Source: Eustoma russellianum
Lineage: Eukaryota > Streptophyta > Magnoliopsida > Gentianales > Gentianaceae
Assembly: GCA_036186865.1 (NCBI GenBank)
Contig: AP025056.1
Coordinates: 34,115,515-34,179,514 of the forward strand
Direction of reading: 5' to 3'
DNA length: 64,000 nt
Position numbers and translations under genes: made by a program. Below are positions 1 to 10,904 of this stretch, one piece after another. The notes beneath the pieces were generated by a model. That model saw only the letters and a program-made list of their open reading frames with translations. It did not search any database and was not told where the DNA came from. Numbering within the stretch: position 1 is the stretch's first letter; each line of letters opens with the position of its first letter.

Positions 1-540
1 ATCACCATGACTTATATCATATGATATAAGACCTGAATATACTCATAAATATTAGTTAAGTATGGTGGTGTGACGTTAACGTACGTACATAAAATATGTA
101 ACGTGTCGATAGTACGTTGTAATACATGTGTATGTGCCTTTTTCAAAAAATCTGAAAATATATATATTTATGTATATATATATGCGTGTATATATGTGGT
201 GAAGGAGGAGGAAGAGACTTTCCTTTCTTAGTCTTGTTGCCTTTGTGCCTTGTCCAAATGTTGCGTTCTTTAATGAACTACTTAGTTTAATTAACTAAGT
301 ACTTCACTTAATGAACTAGTTTAGTTCATTAATGGTGGCACCTGAAAATAGTACAAACACAACAAATGTTTGCCATTTGATGTAAGCTTTACAGCTTCAT
401 GGCTCGTTAGTACGGCAACCTTATATATGTACTATATAAGGCAAGTTTTATGCAATATGTCATGCCCATTTATGTCGTGCATGTTTTTATGCACATTTAA
501 ATCATATATTTTGAAATCACTCAAATCTCTTTTTCTCTAC
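1..540. other. AT-rich stretch without a recognisable gene
   Basis: No coding region can be supported. The stretch holds an AT dinucleotide-rich tract (about 155-195) and a cluster of short inverted repeats around 265-335, including the stem arms ACTTAGTT / AACTAAGT around a 5 nt loop. It may be the intron of the minus-strand NTM1-like gene continuing to the left, because no downstream NTM1 exon was found in it. That is inference. Confidence 0.4.
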
Positions 541-3462
541 AGGAAACACCGACATCCATGAACATAAACCATCCACCACCGAAAGAGCTTGTGTCCATAA
601 TTTCCAAAGAAAGATACGACAGCCCGGATATGATCCCGGCCACCAAACATATCGGGAATTATCAAAAGAAGATGTGGATGAGGATAGCAAAGTGTATGAA
701 GATTTTAACATAAACTGACCTGAAAATCCGGAAGCCAGTTAATGTCATCTTGAACGAATTTGACCCGCTGAATATATAATCATGGATACTACATAGCCTC
801 TTCCAAATTGCTGAATCATAAATGTGTGAATATACCTCATTTCTCCGACCATATTTTGCTCGACAATAGTCAGCCCAAAGTGATGTGGACTGATGATATT
901 TCCAGCACAAGGAACAATCATATGCATGCTGCACCGTTGATAAGTGCCGGATATCGAGCCCTCCTACCTCAATGGGTCGACAAATTTGTTTCCATGAGAT
1001 CCAATGATGACGATCATTCCATAGAAAATTTGCCATCTTGCGATGTAATGATTCAATGACACTCTTTGGCAGTCTAGAGCTAGCTATAAAATGTGAAGGC
1101 ATAGTGCATAAAACGTGCCGAATAAGGATCAAGCGGCCAGCCATAGAAAGTAGCTTAGTGACCAAGCATTCAACTTTGCGTCAAAATGATTAAGAAGGGA
1201 TACACAATAGCATGCCAGATTAATGTCCTTATAAAGAAATGAGACGAGATATTTGATGGGTAAAGAGGTCACGCGCATACATAGAGCTTGCGACACACGC
1301 GAACCAGAGACTCCTGCTCTAACTACCACTTGACTTTTGTTGTAGTTGACCAAATGACCCGAGGCTTGTTGATTTAATTCCAAGAACTGTTAAAAATGCC
1401 TCAAGTTCCGTACTGAACCATTCAGAAAAATAACCAAATCGTCCGCAAATGCCAAATGTGAAATCTGTGGTACCCTTTCGGCTTGAAAACCGTGAATGTG
1501 ACCAGTGTGATAAGCGCCTTAAGTCCACGAGAAAATCCTTCAGAGGACAATATAAATAACAAAGGAGATAAAGGATCTCCATGCTTTACACCACGACTTA
1601 TTGGAAAGTATCCCACCGGTTTACCATTAATCAATACCAAACATCGTGTTGTTGTAAGATATTCGAAAGAATTCGAACTAATCGTGAATCAACTCCCAAG
1701 AGAATCAAAATTTTATCCAAATAAGACCAACAAACACGATCAAAAGCCTTTGACATATCAAGTTTAACAATGATATGCCTGCCTCGCACCGGTCGATCTA
1801 ATATATGTAACATCTCCTGAGCTAAAAGTATCTGGTCAGTAATACCACGACCTTTCATAAAACCTGCTTGTTCTGGAAAAATTAATCGTGAAAGAAGATT
1901 AGATAAACGTGAAGCTAGAAGCCGAGTGATCACCTTTGAGAAAAAGTTAGTCAAGCATATTGGACGATAATCAACAAAAGATTGTGGATTGGCCACCTTT
2001 GGTAAAAAAGTTAGTAGAGCCAAAGCAATTGATTGTGGAGGACAAATACCAATGAAAATTTATGCACATCTTTAAGCACATCCATATGAATAACTTGCCG
2101 AAATGCCTATAAAACGAGTCCGGATAACCATCTGGACCAGCCTCACTAGTAGGGCTGAGATCCCAAACTGCTTGACGAACCTCCTGTAAAGATGGGATGG
2201 CCAAAAGAAGACGATTATCCTCCAACGTTAACAAGTGAGGATATACTGTAACATAGCATCGTGATGCGAGGAAGATCCCTGCGCAAATAAAGACTGGTAG
2301 TATCGAATTTCCTCCCCTTCAACGTCGGATAAATTGGTACATTCTACTCCATCTTCTCGAAAGATACAACAGATACTTTGGCCACGTCTCCGATCTTTGA
2401 CCGCCTGATGATAGAACTTAGTGTTCGCATCATCCTCTCTTAGCCATTTTGCCGTTTGCTTTTTTGCTTCCAATAAAGCAAAGCGCGGGTTTGAGCACAT
2501 CGCAATAACGTCATACTCCGAGAATATTCAGATCGTGTAGTTTCTGATGGTGCTGCATCAAACTCCCTCTCACATTGCATAGCCTCTGTATCCACGGCAG
2601 CTACCGCATCAAATATATTGCCGAAGACATCCTTATTCCAATGCCGTAGGAGAGTCTTAAGTTTTCGTAGCTTATCATATAGCCCCTGCATACCTCCCAC
2701 TGTCGGAAATGAAAGCCAATGATGACGCACAAAATTTTCAAAGTCAGGATGTGTGGCCCAAACTTCCGAATATCGAAAAGAATAAACCGTGGTAGAGATC
2801 TCAGAGGTGCATTCCAAATAAAGAGGAGAATGATCAGAGGTGGTACGATTGAGATGCTGATAGGATACCAAAGAAAATAAATAAAAGAAAGACTGAGAAC
2901 ATAGGAATCCATCCAACCATTGCCAAACTCGCCCTAATCCATGACCATCACACCAAGTATAAGGAGAGCCCTGATAAGGTATTGACTAAAGAGAGCATGC
3001 AGAAACTCAATCATTAAACTCCTGCAAGGATCGAAGAGACGGTGTGGAGCGGCCCTTATTAAAATCTCCTCCCACAAGCCAAGGATCAGTTAGCACACTA
3101 ATAAATCCAAGAAGATCAGCCCACAAAGGCCGACGGGCCACCACAGAATGAAGACCATAAACAAAAGTGCACCAAAACATATCACCTCAAGGAAGCCACT
3201 GAAACCGCAGAGAATGATTCTGAACACCGATGCATTCATCCTCTAACTGAAGCATAAAGTCTCTCCAAAATATTCAAATATTGTCCTCATATACCGAGAG
3301 TGCTCTAGAAAACCCAAATTTTAGACAATATGATAGTAATTATGAAGGCCACGACTTAGGTTCAATAACAACCAAAACCGACAAAAGATAACGACGAAGT
3401 AAAGACAAGATGCAATCTGCAGAGGTTCTAAGACCTCCAACATTCCATAACATAATCTTCAT
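541..3462 (-). pseudogene. LINE A ORF2: endonuclease, reverse transcriptase, partial zf-RVT (broken)
   Basis: The start is the ATG at 3462, where the frame opens with MKIMLWNVGGLRTSADC, the N-terminal motif of the apurinic-like (EEP) endonuclease of plant LINEs. The ATG overlaps the ORF1 stop as ATGA. Endonuclease remnants run to about 2700. RT follows: a palm block with FRPICLTNFFSK-like and FMKGRGITDQILLAQE-like segments (1631-2023), GVKHGDPLSPLLF (1422-1640), a displaced FADD catalytic motif near 1435-1462, and the thumb at 662-1383. The last part is zf-RVT-like, with a CRIFLWKL core at 517-711. Fragments are in different frames, with several internal stops. Normal role: nick the target and reverse transcribe the LINE RNA. 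This copy cannot make a full protein. Confidence 0.8.
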
Positions 3463-4468
3463 TGAGATAATACATCAAAAGAATTTGAAAGTTGAGTTGC
3501 CCGTGAACGAGTAAATCTCGGCGAAGTAACTTGGAGACCCTTATGTTGCATGTGCAGTAACTTTGGCGGTACCTGAAATTCACCTCCACCAGTGACAGAT
3601 GACGGTGGCCGAAGCTCATCCTGTAGCTTATCCAAAAGGACATCTTGTATTTGATTATTTATGAATTGCAAAAATTGATCATCAGAAATTTCGACTACTA
3701 ACTGTTTTTGACGTTTAATAGTTCAACCTCACCATCAGAGAAAGAAGCTAAGTCGGATAAAATAGATATATCATGCAGCATAGTATCATAAATTCCTTTT
3801 AGTCTTGCTATATCATGTGTATAAGACACAGAAGAGGAACGAATAATGTCTGGAGATAAAATAGAAGAAGGATGTTCTATCGGTGCAAGCACTACCGGGG
3901 CTGGCAAAATGGGAGAAGGCGCTGACTATGCTTGGGGATCTGGTAGATTCTTTTTGGGTGTCCAACGTTATTATGGAGTCTTAACTGTATTATCTGAACG
4001 TTTGGCATTGGACACTGGCTGATCATTTTGTTGAGAATCAACTATAGTGTCGGCTTTCCCACAGGTATCCGAGTTATGACCCACCGAGAACACGAAGTAC
4101 AATATAGTGGTAAATCTTCATAAACAACAGTTTGCAAGATACACCGAGACGATGCCTGAATATAAACACGAGAAGGTAGATCTTTTGAAACGTCTAGTTC
4201 AATACATAAGCGAGCAACGAAAGGACGAAGGACCTCAGTGGTAGTCGTGTCGAGCTTCATTGGTGTACCCAGCATGCTACCAATTTGGAATAATGCCGAT
4301 CGCTAATGGAAGTGCATGGGTAAGCCTAGAAACGACACCTAAACCGGAACAATGGGAATATCCACTTTTGGATCATAGTCATGGGTCCATTTTGTGACCC
4401 TCGTATATTTTCCTGCTATAGTCCAGCTTTGTCTCGCAAAGCAACGCAGGTAATCTTGCTCTTGTGTA
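3459..4468 (-). pseudogene. LINE A ORF1, C-terminal part (RNA-binding, zinc knuckle region)
   Basis: Continuation of the ORF1 begun at 10743. It opens at the Copia1 junction with a frame reading QDYLRCFARQSW, matching DYLRCFYRCSW in LINE B ORF1 at the same place. Residues at 4275-4042 (ARLCIELDVSKDLP, then YEDLPLYCTSC) are the end of the DUF4283-like domain and the start of a CCHC knuckle. The C-terminal tail (3907-3459) is Ser/Pro-rich and has no known fold. The tail is in several frames, so decay is advanced. The final frame ends in TGA at 3461-3459, overlapping the ORF2 ATG. Known role of the family: an RNA-binding protein that packages LINE RNA. Confidence 0.75.
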
Positions 4469-5221
4469 TGTTAAGTAAATGAGGAAACAAGACAACAAAC
4501 AAGAGATGATGTAAGAGAAGAAGCTTGGCTTGAGGCGTGAGAATCACTTTCCGTAAGGAATATTTGCCCCCACTAGATGCTGCAGGGTTATAGGCAAACT
4601 TCCTCCTAGGATACAACAGCCAACAATCTCTAATCCTCAGAAAATAGGATTGACATTCAATGAACTTTCAAGAACAAGCGTGAATTTGAGTAGAAAGAAG
4701 AATATAGGATGCAAGCTTAAACTTGGATGCAAGATGTCTTGAACAATGGGTTATAACAGCCTATTTATAGGCTTTCAAACTCCATTCAGCCGTTCAAGGA
4801 AGTTGCATGGCGATTGGGTATGTCCCTTGATGCATAAGTTGTGATATTTCATGAAAAGTCACCTCTGTCAGGACATCGATCGATCGATGTGAGCTCCAAT
4901 TCTATTCTGACCAACATCGATCTGTCACATCGATCGATCGAAGTCACTTTGATCGATCTATGTTGGACAGAAAGTTTCAACTCTGCACCCAGGATACATC
5001 GATCGATCGATGTATGTGACATCGATCGATCGATGTGATCGATCTATGTCCGGCAGAATACTCAACTTCATTTTCAAGCCACATGGATCTATCCATTTGA
5101 TACATGGACCGATCCAAGCCATGAGTCAAGTTATTCTTGCTTATTTAAACAACCATTCACCATCATCTTTGATCTCATGCATCTATTCTTCATCTCATTG
5201 TCTTTACAAACTATTACAACA
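4469..5221 (-). repeat. Copia1 3' LTR
   Basis: 753 bp, nearly identical to 9741-10493. It carries the same cluster of CATCGATCGATCGATG palindromes (about 4876-5045). Its inner edge touches the polypurine tract at 5222. Confidence 0.95.
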
Positions 5222-5234
5222 ATCCCCCACTTAG
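5222..5234 (-). other. Copia1 polypurine tract
   Basis: On the minus strand the sequence is CTAAGTGGGGGAT, directly before the LTR that starts TGTTGTAATAG. This is the expected position and composition of the plus-strand primer site. Confidence 0.85.
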
Positions 5235-5765
5235 TTTGTGAAGCAACTTGCGACATTTCATGCATCCAAGAAGTATCTTTCGATTTGAACCTCTTATTAG
5301 TATAACATTTCAAAATTCTAACGAAATCATGATAGCTAAAAAGACTTGAATCAAATTCCTATGTGCTAGAACCGGAAACATTATACACATGAAACCGCAC
5401 TCTCAATCGAAGTCCATTTTAAACCGCACTTTATGGCCTTGTGCTACCCCTAATATTCATGAATATTTCAAGATCATTGCTTTTCAAAGCGGCGCCACTT
5501 CCTATGTTCATATAGGTGAAAGTTAAGATAATTACTCTTAATCCTTCATTAAGAGTGCTATGGACACTCACCCTCCTTTAACACTAGCATTCCAATTCTT
5601 TAAAGATCAATGTCGTACAGTTTGATTCTTTAAAGATCAATCGTAGTGCTTTAATACCTCATTTTGTGACTTGTTGTTACACATTGAACCTTTGGCTAGT
5701 GGTATGCTAGACAAGGTTGGGTTTCTATCACAAGTGAACTTATCCCATACGTCTTAATCCCATCC
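5235..5765 (-). other. Copia1 region between RNase H and polypurine tract
   Basis: About 530 bp of non-coding internal sequence after the pol stop. No ORF is supported. Confidence 0.6.
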
Positions 5766-8700
5766 CTAAAGATGTACTTGTACCAAGTCTTTTGATAGAC
5801 TCTTTGTCAATGGATCCGCCAGGTTATTGCAGGATCTGACGTGTGCAATGGCTATTACACCATCCATTATTAATTGCCTTACATAATCATGCCTAAGGCT
5901 GACATGTCTAGATTTCCCGTTATAGATTTTACTATAAGCTATAAACATCGTTGCATGGCTATCACAGTGTAAAGAAATGGCTGGCATTGGTTGTGGCCAC
6001 AACTCTATATCCAGCAATAGATTTCTCAGCCATTCTGCTTCTTTACCTGCAGATCCCAATGCTATGAATTTGGATTCCATTGTAGAATGAGTTATGCATG
6101 TCTGTTTCTTTGAAGCCCAAGAAACAGCACCACCACTCAATGTAAATATCCAACCCGTAGTAGATTTGTTATCACCAACACTAGTTATCCAACTAGCATC
6201 AGTATAACCTTCTAACACGGCTGGAAAATTATTATAGAACAATCCATAATCCATAGTCTTCTTCAAGTACCCAAGTACTCGCCCGATTGCCTTCCAATGG
6301 TCTATACTAGGATTACTAGTATACCTTGATAATTTAAACACCACAAAAGCAATATCCGGTCTAGTGCAATGCATAGCATACATTAAACTACCAATTGCAC
6401 TAGCATATTCCAATTGTGCTACCGCTCTACCGGTATGTCCAGTCAATTTGTATGAGGCATCGAACGGTGTGTTTACTTCTTTGATCTCCAAGTGTTTGAA
6501 CTTATTCAACACTTTGTTATGTAATGAGATTGACAAAAAGCAAAACCCCCACTATGTTTGGACACATTAATCCCTAAGATAGTATCTACTTCACCCAAAT
6601 CTTTCATTTGGAATTGTGAAGTTAAATACTTCTTAGTCTCATTTACTCCTTCCATATTAGTACCGATAATTAGCATGTCATCCATGTACAAACAAATGAT
6701 GACACCATATTTGTCTGTAAACTTGGAATATACACATTTATCTGCACCATTATGTTGGAAACCATCCTTTAAAATGGTAGTGTCAAACTTTTCATGCCAT
6801 TGTTTCGGTGCTTGTTTCAATCCATACAATGACCTTATCAACTTGCACACTTTGTGCTCATTCCCCGGAAGTACAAAACCTTCCGGCTGTTCCATATAGA
6901 TCTCTTCGTTTAAATCACCATTGAAAAATGCAGTCTTAACATCCATTTGATGGATAACCAAGTTATTTATGGATGCTAACGCTATCAACACTCTAATGGA
7001 TGTTATTCTTGCTACAGGAGCACATGTATCGAAATAGTCTATCCATTCTCGTTGTCTAAAACCTTTGGCTATTAATCTAGCCTTAAACGTTTGAATTGAA
7101 CCATTAGTGTTATATTTTCTTCTAAACACCCATTTACATCCAATTGCTTTGGAACTTGGAGGAAAATCAGTGAGAACCCACGTATTGTTAGACAATAACG
7201 AATTCATCTCATCATCAATTGCTTCCTTCCAAATGATGCATCTCTCGATTGCATCGCCTCCTTATAGGATTTTAGATCATCTTCCACGCTTAATACAATA
7301 GGTATTTGATTGAATACCTTTGTCCTATTACCTTCAACTAATAATGTAATGGATTGCGAGGAAATGAATTCCAGATGTAAATTTTCTCCTTTCTAGCACG
7401 TTGACTTCCCCTAACCTCGGTTGGAGAACTTTGATTTTGATCATCAACACTAGAAGGATCATTGGAGAAATCTCCAACAATAGGATCATCCAAATTCTCA
7501 CTCGTTGAACTTTGATTTGAATCTGTTCTCAAGAATTTATTCTCAAGAAATTCAACATCTCTAGATTCAACAGCCACATTGGATTCTAAATCTAGAATCC
7601 TATATGCTTTAGAATTTTCGGCATATCCAATAAAGACACCTTTAAGAGCTCTTGGCCCCAACTTAGTCCTCTTTGGATCTGGAACTCTATAATAGGCTAG
7701 ACAATCCCAAACTCTAAGATAACTTAGATTTGGTTTTTGTTTCTTCCGTATTTCGTATAGAGAAACTTTGAACTTTTTAGAAGGAATTCTATTGTGAATA
7801 TGACAAGCCGTCAACAAGGCTTCTCCCCACAAATTCTTTGGTAAACCAGAGTTTATTAACATTGCATTTAGCATGTCAACTAAACTTCTATTCTTTCTTT
7901 CAGCCAAACCGTTTTGTTAGGGTGTGTAAGGAGCACTTTTCTGGTGTATGATACCATTCTCCTCACAGAATTGATTAAATTCAAGACGAAAGTATTCACC
8001 ACCACGATCACTTCTTAGAACTTTGATTTTTAATCCCGATTGATTTTCAACTTCCATTTTATAGACTTTGAACATGTCAAAGGCTTCATCTTTATGCCTT
8101 AGTAAATATACATAAGTATATCTAGAGGCATCATCAATGAAAGTAATGAAATATCGATTGCCACCTCGGGTTAAAACTCCGTTCAATTCACAAATGTCCG
8201 AATGAACAAGGTCTAAGAGTTCAGTTTTCCGTTCTACTTTCGGAAACGGTTTCTTTGTCATCTTAGCTTGTATGCATACTTCACATGTTCTTTCATTTTC
8301 ATCTTTACAAGAAATTAAGGCATGCTTAGACATGAACTTAATAGTAGTATTACTAACATGTGTAAGTCTATCATGCCACAATGAAAAGGAAGAATCAACA
8401 GAGTAAACAGAAACCGCAGAATTTTTATTGATACTTAATTTAAACATCTCGTCGCAAGCATAACCCTTGCCGAAAAAGATACCATTCTTGGACAATATAA
8501 TTTTGTCCCCCTCCATTACAATCTTAAACCCACTCTTACAAACTAGACTAGCAGAAACAAGATTCTTAGAGATCTCAGGTACATGTAGAACATTGACCAA
8601 TAACAACTTCTTTCCAGAAGTAAAGTCTAACTCTACACTACCTTTCCCCAAGACTTTTGTGGTGCTGCGATTTCCCATAAGAACCTGCTGGCTATCATCC

Positions 8701-9720
8701 ACAACATGATAGGTCTTGAATAGATCCTTGTTGTTGCATACATGCACTGTTGCACCCGAATCAAACCACCAATCACTTGTGATTTCGTTCGTAGGCATAT
8801 GCAGTTCCGTTACCATGCCAACATGCAATCCGGAGACCATTGCAACCAGTTGATCGGTTCCAATGTCTACCATATTTGCATTGTTGACATTTTGAGAAAT
8901 ACCGCCCTGTTTTTGTTTCTTTCGAAACCAACAGTCCTTCTTGAGATGACCTTTCTTGCCACAATTATAACACCTCTTGCCTTTCTTGGATTCTGCTTTG
9001 TCTGTGTATTCAGAAAAATCGGAGTTCTTTCTTTTGTTTCCAACAGAACTCCCTGTTTTCCCTTTGACATAATGCACTCTAAGTGCATCATCAGAGATAT
9101 GTCTCTTTACAAGACTCCTTGTCTCCTCTTCAATTCGCAAATGCTTTTGAAGTTGTTCAAGGGAAAAGGATTCAGTTGAGTGTAGTAATTTCTTCCTGTA
9201 GTCATTCCAACTAGGGGGAAGCTTTGCAATTATCCCTCCTACTTGTAATGCCTCAGAAACTTCTACACCCAACTCTTTGAGTTTGGACACAATGACCTGC
9301 AACTCGTGCACTTGATCCATGATTGAAAGATTTTCAACCATCTTAAAATTAAAATACTTCATCACCTGGAATTTGTCCGCGCCTTGTTTATCGTTGTTGT
9401 ACTTAGAACTCCAAGGCATTCCATATCTCCTTTGGCGATGAAGTTGCCGTGAACAGATCGTAGATACGACCTGACAAGTTGTCGAGGATATGCCCTCGGC
9501 AAAGCATATTATCCTCATGTCTCTTCCTCCAAGCGGCCTTGACCTCCTCAGAGTCCTCTTCTTTTGGTGTTGGAAGATCCTTCAGATTTGGGTCGAGACA
9601 ATATCCAATCTGAAGCGCAGTCAGGAGGAACAACATCTTGTCCTTCCACCGTAGATAGTTGGTGCCATCAAAACGATCAAGCTTCATGCTCTCTTGATTC
9701 AAGAATGTCTTTGACTCCAT
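5766..9720 (-). pseudogene. Copia1 gag-pol polyprotein (broken)
   Basis: The gag ATG at 9720 lies only 20 nt inside the 5' LTR and opens with MESKTFLNQESMKLDRFDG. Gag runs through a CYNCGKKGHLKKDC zinc knuckle (near 8970) into protease (WWFDSGATVHV), the pre-integrase WHDRLTH block and the integrase core (SDI, DDASRYTYVY, SDRGGEYF). RT follows (KTAFFNGDLNEEIYMEQPEGF, then CLYMDDMLIIG, near 6680), then RNase H (CDSHATMFIAYSKIYNGKSRH). Lesions: a one-base insertion near 9402 shifting gag; a CAA-to-TAA stop at about 7915 inside the integrase YTPQQNG motif; a frame change between 7338 and 7207; another near 6510-6536 between RT and RNase H. It therefore cannot mobilise itself. Confidence 0.9.
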
Positions 9721-9723
9721 CTT

Positions 9724-9838
9724 CAAATATTCCTTACGATTGTTAAGTAAATGAGGAAACAAGACAACAAAAAAGAGAAAAAGTAAGAGAAGAAGCTTTG
9801 CTTGAGGCGTGAGAATCAATTTCCGTAAGGAATATTTG
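9724..9838 (-). promoter_or_regulatory. Copia1 atypical primer-binding site forming a long-range hairpin with its LTR
   Basis: The usual TGGTATCAGAGC site is absent. Instead, two nucleotides after the LTR end (minus strand 9738-9724) lies CGTAAGGAATATTTG. Its perfect 15 nt reverse complement is in the same LTR at 9838-9824, 85 nt away. The two-base spacer between LTR end and site is the normal geometry of a primer site. A TATAA (9864-9860) lies 26 nt upstream of the LTR arm. Self-priming from the transcript's own 5' end, known for Tf1/sushi-type elements, is an inference here. Confidence 0.6.
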
Positions 9839-10493
9839 CCCCCACTAGATGCTGCAGGGTTATAGGCAAACTTCCTCCTAGGATACAACAGCCAACAATC
9901 TCTAATCCTTAGAAAATAGGATTGACATTCAATGAACTTTCAAGAACAAGCGTGAATTTGAGTAGAAAGAAGAATATCGGATGCAAGCTTAAACTTGGAT
10001 GCAAGATGTCTTGAACAATGGGTTATAACAGCCTATTTATAGGCTTTCAAACTCCATTCAGCCGTTCAAGGAAGTTGCATGGCGATTGGGTATGTCCCTT
10101 GATGCATAAGTTGTGATATTTCATGAAAAGTCACCTCTGTCAGGACATCGATCGATCGATGTGAGCTCCAATTCTATTCTGACCAACATTGATCTGTCAC
10201 ATCGATCGATCGAAGTCACTTCGATCGATCTATGTTGGACAGAAAGTTTAAACTCTGCACCCAGGATACATCGATCGATCGATGTATGTGACATCGATCG
10301 ATCGATGTGATCGATCTATGTCTGGCAGAATACTCAACTTCATTTTCAAGCCACATGGATCTATCCATTTGATACATGGATCGATCCAAGCCATGAGTCA
10401 AGTTATTCTTGCTTATTTAAACAACCATTCACCATCATCTTTGATCTCATGCATCTATTCTTCATCTCATTGTCTTTACAAACTATTACAACA
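9741..10493 (-). repeat. Copia1 5' LTR
   Basis: 753 bp. A likely TATA box, CTATAAATAG (10042-10033 on the minus strand), lies inside. Several CATCGATCGATCGATG-type palindromes at about 10147-10320 sit 100-280 bp upstream of it, in the U3 position expected for enhancers. A second TATAA at 9864-9860 precedes the primer-complementary arm. Confidence 0.95.
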
Positions 10494-10870
10494 GTGCAAA
10501 ATGAATCAAAACATGCGTTGAGTCAAAAACACCAATACGTACTGGACCAAAAAATCCAATTCGATCTATCGTTGAGCGGATTGTGGCCATTGGAGGACGA
10601 CCATACCAAAACGTGCCAACTAGAGAAAATCGATAAGGTTCGGCTAATGAAGTGACTTCTTCATCCGTGAAGGTGATCATGGGGCTGTGCTTATACTTTT
10701 GTATTGGTTTCGGGGGAATGGCAGGACCAGAGCATTGAAACAATGATGCAAAAGATTTCTTACCCGAAACCGCAGGTACGGCCGAAATCTCAGGTATGGT
10801 TGCAGATACGGCCTAGTAATACAAACCAGGGCGACAAAAACAGCATGGATATAAGTAGCACCACCGCAAA
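10494..10870 (-). pseudogene. LINE A ORF1, N-terminal part, with 5' end of LINE A (upper limit approximate)
   Basis: The frame at 10743-10494 contains PMITFTDEEVTSLAEPYRFSL followed by VGTFWYGRPP, matching the FRYSLVGTFWYGRPP block of LINE B ORF1 (61443-61814). This is the N-terminal half of the DUF4283-like domain. It reads into the Copia1 target duplication at 10498-10494, and the rest of the protein resumes at 4468 in the same frame once one duplicate is dropped. The open frame continues upstream of 10743 to a TAG at 10815-10813, so the original start was lost or lies in another frame. The 5' edge of the element is not sharply visible. Confidence 0.8.
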
Positions 10871-10904
10871 CAATAATTATAACAATCCAAAATATACAGG
10901 GCTC

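Larger units (their letters stand above)
541..4468 (-). mobile_element. LINE A, 3' block (L1-type non-LTR retrotransposon)
   Basis: Minus-strand LINE whose coding order reads downward: the C-terminal part of ORF1 (4468-3459), then ORF2 with endonuclease, RT and zf-RVT. It belongs to the same family as LINEs B and G: the RT core reads GDPLSPLLFILSSEGFSRGL in both A and B. The ORF1 N-terminus is not here but at 10494-10743, beyond Copia1. The element ends inside zf-RVT near 541 and lacks the RNase H region and 3' UTR present in B and G. Loss of the 3' part is unusual for a LINE and points to a later deletion or rearrangement. Many stops and frameshifts; dead copy. Confidence 0.85.
4469..10493 (-). 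mobile_element. Copia1, Ty1/copia LTR retrotransposon inserted in LINE A ORF1
   Basis: Complete but mutated copia element read on the minus strand. Two 753 bp LTRs start and end with TG...CA. They are flanked by gtgta (4464-4468) and gtgca (10494-10498), a 5 bp target duplication with one mismatch. The order gag, protease, integrase, RT, RNase H is that of Ty1/copia. I counted 13 differences between the LTRs by eye (about 1.7%), so the insertion is fairly recent, yet the coding region already carries several disabling lesions. Removing the element plus one target copy restores the LINE A reading frame. Confidence 0.95.

Noticed and set aside
370..561. Short plus-strand ORF (63 codons)
   Set aside because: No family resemblance, AT-rich context, overlaps the edge of LINE A on the other strand.
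4416..4616. ORF starting MYPRRKFAYNPAASSGG, also at 9888
   Set aside because: It is an open frame in the Copia1 LTR that runs into gag in one copy and LINE A in the other; not a separate gene.
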